A stretch of 64,000 nt of DNA from Xanthomonas phaseoli pv. phaseoli (lineage in GTDB: Bacteria; Pseudomonadota; Gammaproteobacteria; Xanthomonadales; Xanthomonadaceae): assembly GCA_022749655.1 (NCBI GenBank), contig CP094243.1, positions 4,216,001 through 4,280,000 of the forward strand, read 5' to 3'. The first letter of the stretch is position 1. Each line of letters opens with the position of its first letter. Of this stretch, positions 9,076 through 20,232 are shown one piece after another. The notes under the pieces were generated by a model. The model made no database searches and was not told the origin of the DNA. It saw nothing but the letters and a program-made list of their open reading frames with translations. A program made the translations under genes and the position numbers.

Positions 9076-10659
9076 CTACTTCAGTGCCTGATAGATTGCC
9101 CCTGCAATCTGATAGCCAAGCCAAGGCGGGACAGCATTGCCTACCTGACGCCTTTTGGCTCCCAGCGCGCCCTCGAAGATGTAGTTGTCCGGGAAGGTTT
9201 GGAGACGGGCGGCTTCACGAACAGTCAGACTGCGCGCTTGGATAGGGTCGTAATGAATGAAGTAGTGCCCATCCTTGGCCAGATGGCTAGTGATCGTGGA
9301 CGATTGGTGATCAGCACGCTGCACTTTGAATCGGTCCACGAAGCGGTCAGGCCTGCCCCAGCTCTTGTGCGCAGGGTGAAGTTCTTCTGGGAACTCTTGC
9401 GCCCCCTCGGGGAACGCTCGTGAACGTGTGCAAAAGCTGCCGAGAATGCGTAGCGCATCAGGTCGCTTGTCATGTGCTTGCGCGCTTGGTGATGAAGCAC
9501 ACCATGAAGGCGAGGGTCGCGCATGAAATCGTCTAGATGTGGGGGCAGCTTCGGAAGGTATTGCACTGGCATCCAAGGCTCCCCGGTTCCCAACTCTCCC
9601 CTAGCTCGGATATCGAGGCCATCAGCTTCAAGTGCTTAGCAGTCTCTTCGTCGACCTCCTTGGCAAGCCTCGCGCAGTCCGCCAGAAGTTTCGGCACAAA
9701 CTTCTTCCATGACGTTATTTCAGTATCGGTCGCACCACTGCGAATACCCGGCAATCCACCGATCATGTCCATCACACTTGGCGACAGGTCAGACCGGCTC
9801 AACGGCTTCAACTGCGCATTGGTGTCTTCCAATATACCTATAAGGATGACGCGATGGCGGGTCTGAGGAAGGCCAAGATCCTCAGATCGAACAATGTAAT
9901 CCTTGGGCAGAATCGGCCGTCCCGGCCGGCCATCCAGCATCATCAAGGGCGCGATCCGATAACGAGGACCGCCTCTGCCACCGGGGTGGTGAAGGGCCTC
10001 AAAAATCTCTTCAAAAAGATTATGGCCTTCGATCTTGGAGGTCAGCATCCCCTTGACATTTTCCAAAACGAAAGCCGCGGGCCTGTGCTTTGAAAGTATC
10101 TTCAAGTAGTGCTGATAGAGGTAGTGGCGTCCATCCTCTTTGGGGTCATAGTTCTCAATGCCCCGGTTCCTTGCTCTTCCTACCAAGGAGAAGGCTTGGC
10201 AGGGAGGACCACCAACCAAGACCCATGGCACATCTTGCTTACGGGCCTCGGCGGCTATTTCTCCGATCCGAACATCCAAGGTTTTGTCGTCGTCGGGATC
10301 GCCTAGCTTGAGTTGGCAAGCGCGCGAGGACGCCTTGAGCCAGATATCACGGGTCGCATCGGTCCACGGCTGCTCTCGGCGCCCCGCCGCGTAATCGTAA
10401 TAGCTCCTGGGAGCCTCTGTAGCAGAGAAGCTGCGATAGAACGCGCGGGTTCGCAGAGTCTGAACGGCATCCGAATCCATCTCAGCCGACAATGAGACTG
10501 AGAACGCCCCCGCCGGTCCTGCCCACGAGCGTAGGCCTCAAATCCATCACCCAAGCCGCCCGCACCAGCAAAAATATCTACAACGGGGATCGTCTTTCCG
10601 TGCTTCAAGGGGGAGAGGAAGCAGAACCAGGGGCGCAAAGATGCCTGGCAGTGAGCCAT
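9076..10659 (-). CDS. DNA cytosine-5 methyltransferase, frameshifted
   Basis: This enzyme methylates cytosine at C5 with S-adenosylmethionine. Motif I is [13 protein letters not shown] near the N-terminus, motif IV with the catalytic Cys is GGPPCQAFS, motif VI is ENVKG, motif VIII is [10 protein letters not shown], and motif X is [16 protein letters not shown]. The frame breaks three times: near 10525 in a G run (DRRG should continue [15 protein letters not shown]), near 9590 (after WEPGS) and near 9400 (before [10 protein letters not shown]). The start at 10659 (MAHCQASL) is the first possible one; a later start near KHGKTIPVV cannot be excluded. The target recognition region lies between motifs VIII and X. 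It is divergent from the ATPase operon. Confidence 0.88.
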
Positions 10660-10806
10660 CCTGTCAAAGGAAATTTCCGCCGCCTATAGCTTAGCCCCGC
10701 AGGCTGACTCATTTCGCCAGTTGGAGTATTGTCGGCATGAGGAACAGACCTGCACAGCGGAGGCGTCGCTGGCGTGATCTTGTAAGACACAGGGGCTTCG
10801 GAAAGG
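10660..10806. promoter_or_regulatory. Divergent regulatory region between the methyltransferase and the ATPase operon
   Basis: These 147 bases separate the starts of the methyltransferase (minus) and the four-gene operon (plus), so both promoters must lie here or within the coding starts. I cannot assign boxes with confidence. Shared control would let methylation of the host DNA be set up before effector expression; this is inference. Confidence 0.4.
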
Positions 10807-12311
10807 ATGACTGAGGAAGAAGTGCACCAGAAGATCTTGCGCCCAAGCGCGGCGAGACTTCTGGAGTCCATGCGCGATATAGGATATTCGTTCGAAAGCG
10901 CGCTCGCCGACATTGTTGATAACAGCATCTCTGCAGGGGCTTCCCGTATTGAGATTGCGAACGACATCCACCCTGAGTCAGGCCCTTATCTCTCCGTCCT
11001 GGACGACGGCCAAGGGATGTCGCCAGACGAGCTGACGCGAGCCATGCAACATGGCAGCCGAAGTCCTCGCGAGATTCGTGAGGCCGAGGATTTGGGCAGA
11101 TTCGGCTTGGGACTAAAGACGGCCTCCTTCTCTCAGTGCCGGCGGCTGATTGTCGTCTCCAAGAAGGATGGGGAGCCGCTCGCAGGCCGATGCTGGGACC
11201 TCGACTTGGTAGTCAAAGAGGATGAGTGGATCCTCAGCCTGCTTAGCCAAAATGAGATCCGGCGGCTGCCGCAGGCTGAAAGCATTGGCTCCTCCGGCAC
11301 GCTGGTCCTATGGCAGAAGCTCGACCGCCTAGACGCGCTGAGTGCGCACCAAGATGAGGTCTACGCCGCGTTCAATCAGCTTTTTAGTGCTGCAAGACCG
11401 CACTTGGCCCTCACGTTTCACCGCTTTATCGCGCCCCCTCCCGGCGATCCTCCCCGGAAGGTGTTGATGCGGATCAACGGAGCTGACATTGAAGCTGTGG
11501 ATCCGTTCGCACAGCTTTCTGCCCCAAGCTCTGACCCCCACCAGATTGAGACCCTGCGAACGAGCACGGGCGACATCGTCGTGCAGGGGTTTACCCTCCC
11601 CATCACCAACGGCTCACCAGCTCGCAGCTTGCTGCAATGGAGCTGGGGTCAAGCCTGATTGAGACCCAAGGGCTTTATGTTTACAGAGCTCGTCGACTCA
11701 TCTCTGGCGGCTCATGGCTCGGCATGGCACGCCGGGCAGAGTTGACGAAACTTCTACGCGTTCGTGTGGATGTGCCTACATCGCTGGATTCAGAGTGGAG
11801 CATTGATGTGCGCAAATCGAGGATGCGGATCCCTTCCGCAGCCCGTGCCCGCCTTCGTCCGCTTGTAGAACGAATGACCGAATCGGCCCGCCGTCCATAC
11901 ACCTATCGAGGTGCGCGGCAAGCGGCTACACCGGGAGTCCCGCTCTGGGAGCGAGTAAAGGAGCGCGGAACTATTCGCTATCAGATTCGGCGTGATCACC
12001 CACTGGTGGAAGCCTTACAGCGGGCGGCGGGCAAGCTAGCTGACGTGGATGCCATTTTGCTGGCCATTGAAGCAACGCTGCCCCTCGAATCGCTATTTTC
12101 CGACGTGGCGGAAGTGCCCAAATCGATTCATCAACAAGAGATCGACGCGGATGAGCTCCGACAACTCTTGGCGTCATTCGTGGAAGCAATGGTTCCAGGA
12201 AAAGACACCCTGCCGGTAACAATCGCAGAATCAATTCTTGCCACACCAGTGTTTTCAAGCCAACCCTCAGCACGCGCCATTCTTAGCGGGCTTCGACGGA
12301 TCGAAGGATAG
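10807..12311 (+). CDS. MutL/MORC-type GHKL ATPase of the Mza-type defence system, frameshifted
   Basis: The N-terminal ATPase domain has the GHKL boxes in order: ALADIVDNSISAGA (N box with the Mg-binding Asn), VLDDGQGM (G1), and DLGRFGLGLKTASFSQC (G2). This pattern fits bacterial MORC/MutL-like ATPases found in restriction-like operons. An S5-like transducer region follows. The frame changes near 11650, in tggagctggggtcaag, where one G is missing: WSWG should continue SSLIETQGLYVYRAR. The C-terminal part is helical and basic. The reconstructed product is about 500 residues. It begins the operon and ends 15 bases before the Z1 gene. It is predicted to sense or load onto foreign DNA. Confidence 0.88.
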
Positions 12312-12326
12312 AAGGATAGAACGAAG

Positions 12327-15037
12327 ATGATGCACGAACAGCTTCTAGGCTTCGCACGAACAGCCATGGCGCAACGCGTGGCTCAAACCTCGGCCGAAAT
12401 TCTTGGCATAGTTCAAGAAATCGCAGCGCTTCCATTTCTTTCGCCTCGGCCCAGTGACGAGCAGGTCGTCGCTATCGCAAAACAGATCGAGCGCGAATAC
12501 GAAGTCATCCTGGGGCCAGCTCACACGATCCAAGCGAGCGGACACAAGCCATGGCTGCGGGCCCGAGCGCACGAGATCGACTTCCGTTATTGGAACCGCT
12601 ACAGGCAGTTTCTAATTAGTGATGGCATGAGCGAGCATGTCGTAAACGCCGTCAATGCGGTGACCGATACCATCGTTGATCTGGCTGGAGACCCCTCAAT
12701 GCCAGGGAAGTGGTCGCGCCGCGGCTTGGTCGTGGGACACGTTCAAAGCGGAAAAACTGCCAACTACCTCGGCGTGATCAACAAGGCGGCGGATGCCGGC
12801 TATCGACTCGTCATCCTTATAGCCGGTGTCCACAACAACTTGCGGTCCCAAACGCAAGAACGCGTTGATTTCGGCTTTGTCGGAAGGGACAGCGACCAGA
12901 TCCTGAGTCGCCAAATCAATGTCGACCGCGTGGGCGTTGGTAACATTAATCCTGCCTTCACGGCCACCGCCTACACAAGCCGTGCGTATGACTTCGCCAG
13001 AAGCAAGGCGGAATCGTTGGGCAACCCGCTTCAGAACAGCTCCGAGCCCGTCATCCTCGTCATAAAGAAGAACCCGTCGATCTTGACTAACTTGATCGAC
13101 TGGATTCGGGGCACCAGCGCATCTCAAGGGGGCCTGACCCTTCCAATGCTCGTGATTGACGACGAGGCGGACAACGCTTCGGTGGACACCTCCAAGGACC
13201 AGAGGGCGCCACGGACCATAAATCGTCTGATACGTGCACTCCTCAGCCTGTCTAGTCGAAACGCTTATATTGGTTATACCGCCACACCATTTGCAAATAT
13301 CTTCATCGACCCAGACTCCGAGAATGACGAGCAAGGGAAGGATCTTTTCCCACGCGATTTCATCGTGGGCTTGGATGCGCCTTCCAACTACGTAGGTGCT
13401 CGTGAGTTCTTCTTGTCCGAGGAGTCTCACAGGCTGACTGTTGAGCTAGATGCAACCGAAGACTGGCTACCAGTCAAGCATAAAATGGACTGGAAGATCG
13501 AGGGCCTGCACGAGACGCTCATCGAGGCAATCGATTGCTTCGTCCTGTCCAAAGCGATTCGAATCCTGCGGGGTCCGGAGGACGTCACCACTCCATGCTC
13601 GTCAACGTTTCGCGATTCACACGGGTGCAAGGCGATGTGGCGAAGGAAATCTCTCGACATGTCATCGGGCTGCAATCGGCCATCCAGAATCGTCATGCCA
13701 TGCCTCCGGAGGCCGCCCTTCGTGACCCCATCATTCGGTCCCTCAACCAAACTTGGGAGAAGCACTACTCGGGTGGAGACGAATACTGGAGCGAAATTCA
13801 GCAGGAGCTACATCGCGCATCTGCGTCCATCCAAGTCGTAGAAATCAATGCATCAAAAACCTCTGGAAAGCTCGATTATCGCGCTCATGCCGATACGGGA
13901 CTAAACGTCATTGCCGTTGGCGGGAACTCGCTCTCGCGCGGGTTCACGCTTGAGGGTCTTACGGTCAGCTACTTCCTCCGCAACACCCAGATGTATGACA
14001 CCCTGCTACAGATGGGAAGATGGTTCGGATACCGAGATGGATTCAAAGACCTTTGCAGGCTCTTCATAAGGTCCGAAGCCAGCGACTGGTATGGATTTAT
14101 TGCGGACGCAACCGAGGAGCTACGCGACGAAATTCGCCGAATGGAGTTGGTTGGCCTGACGCCCATGGATTTCGGCTTGGCCGTGCGGAGTCATCCAGGC
14201 ACCCTGCTCGTCACTGCTCGCGAGAAGATGCGAAACACCGAAGACATTGTTCGGAAAGTCGGATTGTCCGGGAAGATGGTTGAGTCCTCGGCACTGATCG
14301 CATCAGAGTTGGCTCGCGTCCGCAATATCGAAGCGGTGAGCCAGATTGCAAAGCGGATGCTGGAGCAGCAGAAACCTACGCGAGTTGATCCTGAGGAGCC
14401 GTTGTCGAGCCTGCTTTTCCGAGACATTGACACAGCTGATGTTCTTGATTTCATCGCGTCCTTCGGTGTGCATCCCGGACAACTAGAGATGCAAACCGCG
14501 CCCCTGATTGACTATATCCGCGAACGTAAGCTAGCCCGATGGGATGTAGTCATGGTTTCAAGCATGCGCGCCACTGGTTCCGACATTCAGAATATTCACG
14601 GCGTGAACATCGGATTACAGGATCGCAATGTAACGCTGAGCAAGAACTGTCGTTTCGAGAGCGCCCTGCTGGTGTCTGGTGAAAAGCGCCGTGTTGCCTC
14701 TCGAGGCGTTGAGCGGATTGGCCTGTCTGAGGAAGAAGTGCGAAACGCAGAAGAAGAACACGGGAACAAGAAAAACATTCCGGATCACCTTTATCGCGCA
14801 CAACGGAAACGTCCCCTGCTAATGCTTCATCTCCTGCGCACCAAGACCAGAGATGCTCCCGATGGTGACGGGGTTCCTGGGAAGATGTATGCCGCTTATG
14901 GCTTGAGCTTTCCAAAGCTGGACTCAGGAGAAGAAGAGAAACTGGTGCGCTACACGGCCAACTTGATTGCCTACCGAGAACTTTACGGCTCAGTTGACGA
15001 TGAGCAAGACGACGAGCCGGAAAGCCCAGATGCATGA
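12327..15037 (+). CDS. Z1-domain superfamily II helicase-like protein of the Mza-type system, frameshifted
   Basis: This large ATPase (about 900 residues) has helicase motifs: Walker A GHVQSGKTANYLG, Walker B VIDDEADNAS, motif III GYTATPFANIF, and late motifs around GGNSLSRGFTLEGL and LLQMGRWFGYR. This is the Z1 signature. The frame is lost near 13575 in ctgcggggtccgg, where one G is missing: ILRG should continue SGGRHHSMLVNVSRF. The N-terminal 120 residues are helical, and the C-terminal 250 follow the helicase core and end in an acidic tail (DDEQDDEPESPDA). Its stop overlaps the next start (ATGCATGA). The proposed role, from its operon partners, is ATP-driven action on invading DNA. Confidence 0.9.
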
Positions 15038-15995
15038 GGATCCTTGGAAGAACTTGACGCCCGCAGGCGACTATGTATTTGGACGACGCGTAAGCACAGA
15101 ACATCCGCTAGACGCCTTCTGGATCAAAGGTTCGGATGGGTCGCCGGGTTTACTGATTCGCGGGATCGACCCTCTTCGGGTTCCTGACGAGCTCCCCAAG
15201 CCCCGTGGCTTGACCTTAAAGATCTCGGAGGGCACTCCACACGATGAAGCTTGCATCTTCCTGCGGGAGTATGAGGACCGTGAGGTATTCCTGACCCTTT
15301 GCAAAGATGTCATTTCCTACTCTCGCGGTAGCATCACTCCATCCGACGCCACATCCAGCGTTTTCAAGCGGCTGGCTCAATGGCACTCGTTGATGACACG
15401 TGGGCGCACTCCGGCAATGAGTGCGCACGAAGCACGAGGCTTGATCGGTGAACTTCTAGTGCTTGAGCGGCTTTGCGCTTCACAGGGATTCGCCGCCTCA
15501 CTGACCGCGTGGGTTGCACCCGACGATCACCCCCAGGACTTTGCTTGCGGAAGTAGGCTTCTGGAGGTCAAGACGCGTTTGTCCGGGTCGCGCCAAGTCG
15601 TAAGCATCTCGTCCCTTGGACAGCTCGAGCCTGCGCACCTCCCATTGACTCTCCTCGTAGTCGAACTGGCAGCGTCTGACGCGACGGATGCTGTGACCCT
15701 GAATCAGGTTTGCGCACGGCTTGTTGATAGCGCTCGTTCGATCAGTCCACAGATACTCGATCAAATGGAGACGGCACTCTTCAAACGTGGCTACGTCCAC
15801 CTTGAAGCCTATGACTCCGAAGCGTATCGAGTTGCGGGAATGACCACGTTTGAGTGTCGTGATGGTTTCCCGAGGCTTGTCAGGTCCGAGGTGGACGCCC
15901 GTATTCCAGAAGCGAAATACATGGTCGATCTGGCGCTTGTCGGCGAGTTCGCCGTCCCGGCCGAGTCGGTTCTTGATGTAAAGGGTGAAGTCTGA
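15030..15995 (+). CDS. PD-(D/E)XK motif protein (DUF4420) of the Mza-type system
   Basis: The start MHEDPWKNLTPAGDY at 15030 overlaps the Z1 stop by 8 bases, which shows translational coupling; the in-frame ATG 63 bases upstream lies inside Z1. The 321-residue product has a conserved mid-region, MSAHEARGLIGELLVLERL, then a nuclease-like core DFACGSRLLEVKTR (Asp, then Glu-x-Lys) followed by a Ser/Thr-rich strand, fitting the PD-(D/E)XK fold assigned to DUF4420. It is likely the DNA-cutting subunit. The gene is intact. Its stop TGA overlaps the AIPR start (TGATG). Confidence 0.88.
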   Translation: MHEDPWKNLTPAGDYVFGRRVSTEHPLDAFWIKGSDGSPGLLIRGIDPLRVPDELPKPRGLTLKISEGTPHDEACIFLREYEDREVFLTLCKDVISYSRGSITPSDATSSVFKRLAQWHSLMTRGRTPAMSAHEARGLIGELLVLERLCASQGFAASLTAWVAPDDHPQDFACGSRLLEVKTRLSGSRQVVSISSLGQLEPAHLPLTLLVVELAASDATDAVTLNQVCARLVDSARSISPQILDQMETALFKRGYVHLEAYDSEAYRVAGMTTFECRDGFPRLVRSEVDARIPEAKYMVDLALVGEFAVPAESVLDVKGEV

Positions 15996-18053
15996 TGTCG
16001 CATATGGATGAGGAAACTTCCTCTTATCGGCACGCCCTCCTTAGTGAGATTGGTGCAGAGGCGGCTGCCGGCATGGGCTATACCAGCACGAGGTTTGTCG
16101 ACCGTGCTTGTTCCGTGCTCGAGAGAGGTGAGGAATTCACGGAGTTCAATGTTTGCCGCATCTCCGGGAAGGTCTCTCGTGGCTGGCCAGTGCTGCTCGA
16201 TGCTTATAGCTTCTCGCCGAGCGACGGGGTTCTCAACCTAATCGTCTCTGCTTTTTCAGGAGCCGAAGAACCAGAGCCGCTTCTCACCGAGGAAATCAAG
16301 CGAACCTTCGCCGCTGCGTTTCGTTTTCTTGAAGGCAGTGTTCACGAGTCCATAGCCGATTCCTGGGATGAGAGCCATGACGCGCATGCGGTATGCAGTG
16401 AAGTCTTCTCCTTCGCCACCAGCGGAGAAATGACGAAAGCGTGCATCTACCTGATTTCAGATAGGCCTCTTGGCAACTTGATCGGGAAAATGCCCGAGTT
16501 GGCGCTGGGAACCCAGCGTGTTGACTTACATCTCTGGGACATTGCTCGCCTCGCGCGCATGGAAGCGTCATCCAGGGGTAGGGAGGAAATAACAATCGAT
16601 TTTGAGGGAGAGTATGGCGAAGGCATACCTGCTCTGCCTGCGGGTCTAGACAGCAGCTCTCGATACGAATCTTTCATGTGCGTGATGCCCGGAAGTATCC
16701 TAGCAAGCCTATACGACCGATTCGGCGGCAGGATTCTTGAGCAGAACGTTCGCGCATTCTTGGGCGACAATCGCAAAGTCAACAAGGGGATCCGCGATAC
16801 GCTGAGGAAAGAGCCTGAGATGTTCTTTGCCTTCAATAATGGACTAACCGTTACCGTCTCCGACTTAGAGACACGCGCTTGCGAACTCGGAGGAACCGAG
16901 ATCACCAAGGCGACAGGCCTCCAGATCGTCAATGGCGGCCAGACAACCGCATCTCTTTACTGGGCAAGCAAAGCCGGCGCCGATCTCTCCAAGGTTCGCG
17001 TTCAAATGAAGCTCTCAAGGCTAGCCGAAGATGGCTTCGAAGATGCTGTGCATAACATTGCGCGCTTCGCGAATGCGCAGAACGCCGTGTCGGCGTCAGA
17101 CTTGTTTGCCGGACACCCATACTTCAAGCGATTGAGGGCATCTCCCGCGGAACGCTCGCACCTCCCGCAAAGTCCGGGGAAGGAAATACATACTGGTATT
17201 TCGAACGAACTTCGGGCAGCTACAAAGTTGAACTCAAGCGAAAGAAGACGCTAGAAGCAAAACTTTGGCAGATGCTCAATCCAAAAAAGCAGCTACTGAC
17301 AAAGACAGACGTAGCGCGCTTCGAATCCACGTTCGATGGGCTGCCACATGTGGTCAGCTCCGGCGCTCAAAAGAACATCGCTGCCTTCGGGAAGGGCATT
17401 GTCCAGCAGTGGGCCGTCGACCCAACCGAATTCGACGCCCCTACTTCCAACGTCTTGTGGGCAGGGCCATTCTTATACGAGCGGTAGATGCAGATATTCC
17501 GGCGCAATCTTGGTATCCAGGCTCCATTGTTCGCCCTTTGACCAGCTACACGTTGGCGCTCATGAGCTCCCGGATGCAGGCCGCGGGCGTTCAGCCGGCC
17601 TATGACGGCATATGGAGAACGCAGCGTGCACCAGACACTTTCATGCGCGAGGCGATGCGGGTTGCAGCACTTGTTCTTCCGCTACTAATGGAGATTCCAG
17701 AAGCACAGGTCCGGAATCGCTTGGTAACCGAGTGGGTAAAGCGCGAAGCGTGTTGGGCCCGCGTAGAGGCTAGCGAGATCAGCCTGACGCCTGGGTTCTT
17801 GGCCACGTGCATACCTTTAGAGAGCCGGCCCACTGGCAAGCCTCTTCCATGGAGGGACCGCGCCCAGCTGTTCTGGCGCCAAGGTGTCTGGAAGCGGCTC
17901 CATGCTTGGGAAGGCATCGAACAGAAGCTGACGGAGGGTGAGCGAGACATCGTCGCTTGGGCCGCGATGGCGTCCGAGTTCAATCCGAAAGGCTTTCGGC
18001 TCGAGAAGTTACAGGAGTCCATGAAGCATGCGATTGATGAGGGGTTTGTCTAG
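15995..18053 (+). CDS. AIPR (abortive infection phage resistance) protein, frameshifted
   Basis: The AIPR family was named from an abortive-infection protein. The core here has GSILASLYDRFGGRILEQNVR, then FFAFNNGLTV and LQIVNGGQTTASLYWA, the conserved AIPR segments. Two breaks occur: near 17136 (after FKRL, which should continue EGISRGTLAPPAKSGEG) and near 17443 in a C run (FDAP should continue YFQRLVGRAILIRAV). The reconstructed length is about 685 residues. It is the last gene of the operon and starts inside the stop of the DUF4420 gene. Its mechanism is not known to me. Confidence 0.88.
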
Positions 18054-18083
18054 CTGCTGACCCACGCAGCTGAAAGAAGGGGG

Positions 18084-18566
18084 TCACACCCACCCCCTTG
18101 CGGCCAAGCTGGTGTGCTGGCGACCACCGATGACCAAGTGGTCCAACACCCGCACGTCGAGCAGCGCAAGGGCTTGCTTCAGCCTTTCCGTGATCTGACG
18201 GTCGGCTTGGCTAGGCTCCGGATTCCCAGAGGGATGGTTGTGGAACAACAGAACCGCGGAAGCGTTGAGCTCGAGCGCCCGCTTGGCGACGACCCGAGGG
18301 TGGACTTCGCAAGAATCGATGGTCCCGCTGAAGAGGTGCTCGGTGGCGAGGATCTGATGCTTCGTGTCGAGGAAGAGGGCCCCGAAGACATCACGAGAAA
18401 GATGAGAGCAGCGGGCAATCAAGTAGCTGCCGGCCTGCTCCGGGCTGTGGATCCGGCCTTCGCGCTGAAGTCGTTGCTCCAAGATGGTCGCGGCGGCGAG
18501 CAGGATGCCCTCCTCGTCCATCTGGAGTTGGTATTCGGCTCTCAGGTCTTGGGTGGTGCGCTTCAT
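18084..18566 (-). CDS. RadC-like JAB/MPN domain protein
   Basis: The product (160 residues) has the JAMM metal-binding pattern LLFHNHPSGNPEPSQAD, preceded by SRDVFGALFLDTKHQ, as in the RadC-like proteins common on plasmids and islands. The N-terminal helix-hairpin-helix part of chromosomal RadC is absent. The start is set at MKRTTQDLRAEY (18566); the upstream 39 in-frame residues are Arg/Pro-rich and improbable. It is convergent with the AIPR gene, 30 bases away. Such proteins are often neighbours of defence or transfer genes, but their biochemical role is unsettled. Confidence 0.87.
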   Translation of the reverse strand: MKRTTQDLRAEYQLQMDEEGILLAAATILEQRLQREGRIHSPEQAGSYLIARCSHLSRDVFGALFLDTKHQILATEHLFSGTIDSCEVHPRVVAKRALELNASAVLLFHNHPSGNPEPSQADRQITERLKQALALLDVRVLDHLVIGGRQHTSLAARGWV

Positions 18567-18920
18567 CGGTTTTTTCCACCAGCGCGTCGTGCGCCTCGTG
18601 GGAACCGGCAGGCGAAGCGTTGGGCCATACCGCACCTGGGAGTGAGCACCGCGACCGCGGCGCGCAGCGAAGGGCCGGAACAAAGCGCCAGCGGCGGGGA
18701 GGAGGCTTGTCCTTGCGGTAGGGGCAGCGAAGCCAGGCTTCCCTTCAAGAGGCCCAGCACTGGTGGAGATGAAATGCGTTGAAACTCAGCCCTCGTGGCA
18801 AATGCGGTCCTAAGCGGGTAGTCGGGCAACAAGCGTTGTCGGCCAACGGACTGAAAGAGCAGCGCGCTCCTGAAGGCAACGCCGCTCGCTCCACGCTGTT
18901 GCCAGGCACCGTGCCGGCAG
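18567..18920. other. Gene-free stretch
   Basis: About 350 bases between two minus-strand genes. I see only overlapping open frames rich in Arg, Pro and Ser without start signals, so I report no gene. The promoter of the RadC-like gene is expected here. Confidence 0.4.
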
Positions 18921-19871
18921 TTAAGCCGCGGTGACCTCCTGCACGATGGCGCGCTCGACCGGACGACCATGCATCTTACCCACTTCCAGCATGGCTTTCA
19001 GCGGAAGGCCGACCCCGTCGTCGGACTCACTGCACTCCAGCGTCACCCTTTGCACCGAGGGAAGAGCCTCACAAGGCTCACCGACCCACTGGATCATCGT
19101 CAGCTCAAACGTCCGCCACACCTTGGGCAGAAGCTCCTCCGCGCTCGGCAACCCCATCGCACTCAGCACTCGGACGAACATACGGCCCAACTCTTCGTTG
19201 CCCATCACGAATGCACACTGCGTGTAGAACACCACGTTGTCGAACCCAGAGGTCTGGAACTGGAAGTCGCCAGCCTTCGTTACATCGATCAACCAAAAAT
19301 AGTCGCTCTCTGCTTCCTCATCGAAGCCAGGTCCAAGTGCGCTCTTAGCGTATGCGAAGTGCGCGGGGTAGCGACTGCGCATCATCCAGCCATGGACAAA
19401 GGCATAGGTGCCGTCCCCCATGCGCAGTTCTCCCGTCCAGTCGAACGCCTTCAAAAGCTCCTCGGCTTCCTGAGACGTGGTGGGCCATGCCGCACCCGGC
19501 ACCTCCGTCACGCGGCTCCCGCAGATGCAATACCCATGCAGGTCGCTGAACTTGCTCAGCGCGTCGCATTCCACGCCTTCCTGATCGAGGCGTTCCCAAT
19601 CTCCAATGGTGATGGTCCCGGACTCGGGGAGGCGCTCAATCACTTCGCAGTCGGGGTCCCACCAGATGTCTTCGATACGGAACGTGCGGGGCGGAAGGAC
19701 CGGGGCAATCTTGGCGCTGTTGAGCACCTCGCAAACCAAGAGCAGGGGCGCTTCCACCGCTGCGGCGATGTCGCGGGCGGGAACGTCAGCCTGGGCCAGG
19801 CCCACGATGGCGAGATCGCGTTGTTCCGAAGACATGGAGAAAATCGCACTCTCGTTTGCAGCGTCGTTCAT
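18921..19871 (-). CDS. Hypothetical protein, 316 residues
   Basis: I do not recognise this protein. The N-terminal 50 residues look like a small helix-turn-helix (SSEQRDLAIVGLAQADVPAR, then AAAVEAPLLLVCEVL). The middle has a Cys pair in GYCICGSRV and many Trp and Tyr residues (IEDIWWDPDCE, YFWLIDVTKAGD). The C-terminal part is mixed alpha/beta and acidic. There is no signal peptide or membrane helix. The frame is intact. The gene stands alone between gene-free stretches, and its only context is the island. Confidence 0.65.
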   Translation of the reverse strand: MNDAANESAIFSMSSEQRDLAIVGLAQADVPARDIAAAVEAPLLLVCEVLNSAKIAPVLPPRTFRIEDIWWDPDCEVIERLPESGTITIGDWERLDQEGVECDALSKFSDLHGYCICGSRVTEVPGAAWPTTSQEAEELLKAFDWTGELRMGDGTYAFVHGWMMRSRYPAHFAYAKSALGPGFDEEAESDYFWLIDVTKAGDFQFQTSGFDNVVFYTQCAFVMGNEELGRMFVRVLSAMGLPSAEELLPKVWRTFELTMIQWVGEPCEALPSVQRVTLECSESDDGVGLPLKAMLEVGKMHGRPVERAIVQEVTAA

Positions 19872-20232
19872 GGTGTGAAGCCCCGTCAGTGGTGTTGACG
19901 AGAAGGCTATTCGCCGCTGCGGGCCGCCACGGATCCTGAGGGGCGCGCACCCCTCAGCCCTGAATGACGCTTCAGCTCAGATCGCCTGAGTGAGGGGCGA
20001 AACCGGCAACAGATCAAGCGGCGGCGGTTGGAACCCAGGAACATGCGCGGGTCAGCGCGTTGCCGCCCTGCTCCTGCTCCAGTAGCACCGACAACGCCCG
20101 GCCACTCTCGAGCTGAAGATCCACACCCAACCGAGCCGACCGCAGATCATGGGCACCGCATCGCCGAGCAGTCTCACCAGCCGGTGATGTAGAGTGCGAC
20201 GACAACGTTCGCGGCCACAGAGGGATCGCATC
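19872..20232. other. Gene-free stretch between divergent genes
   Basis: About 360 bases that must hold the promoters of the 316-residue gene (minus) and the retropepsin-like gene (plus). No further gene or clear repeat is seen. Confidence 0.4.
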
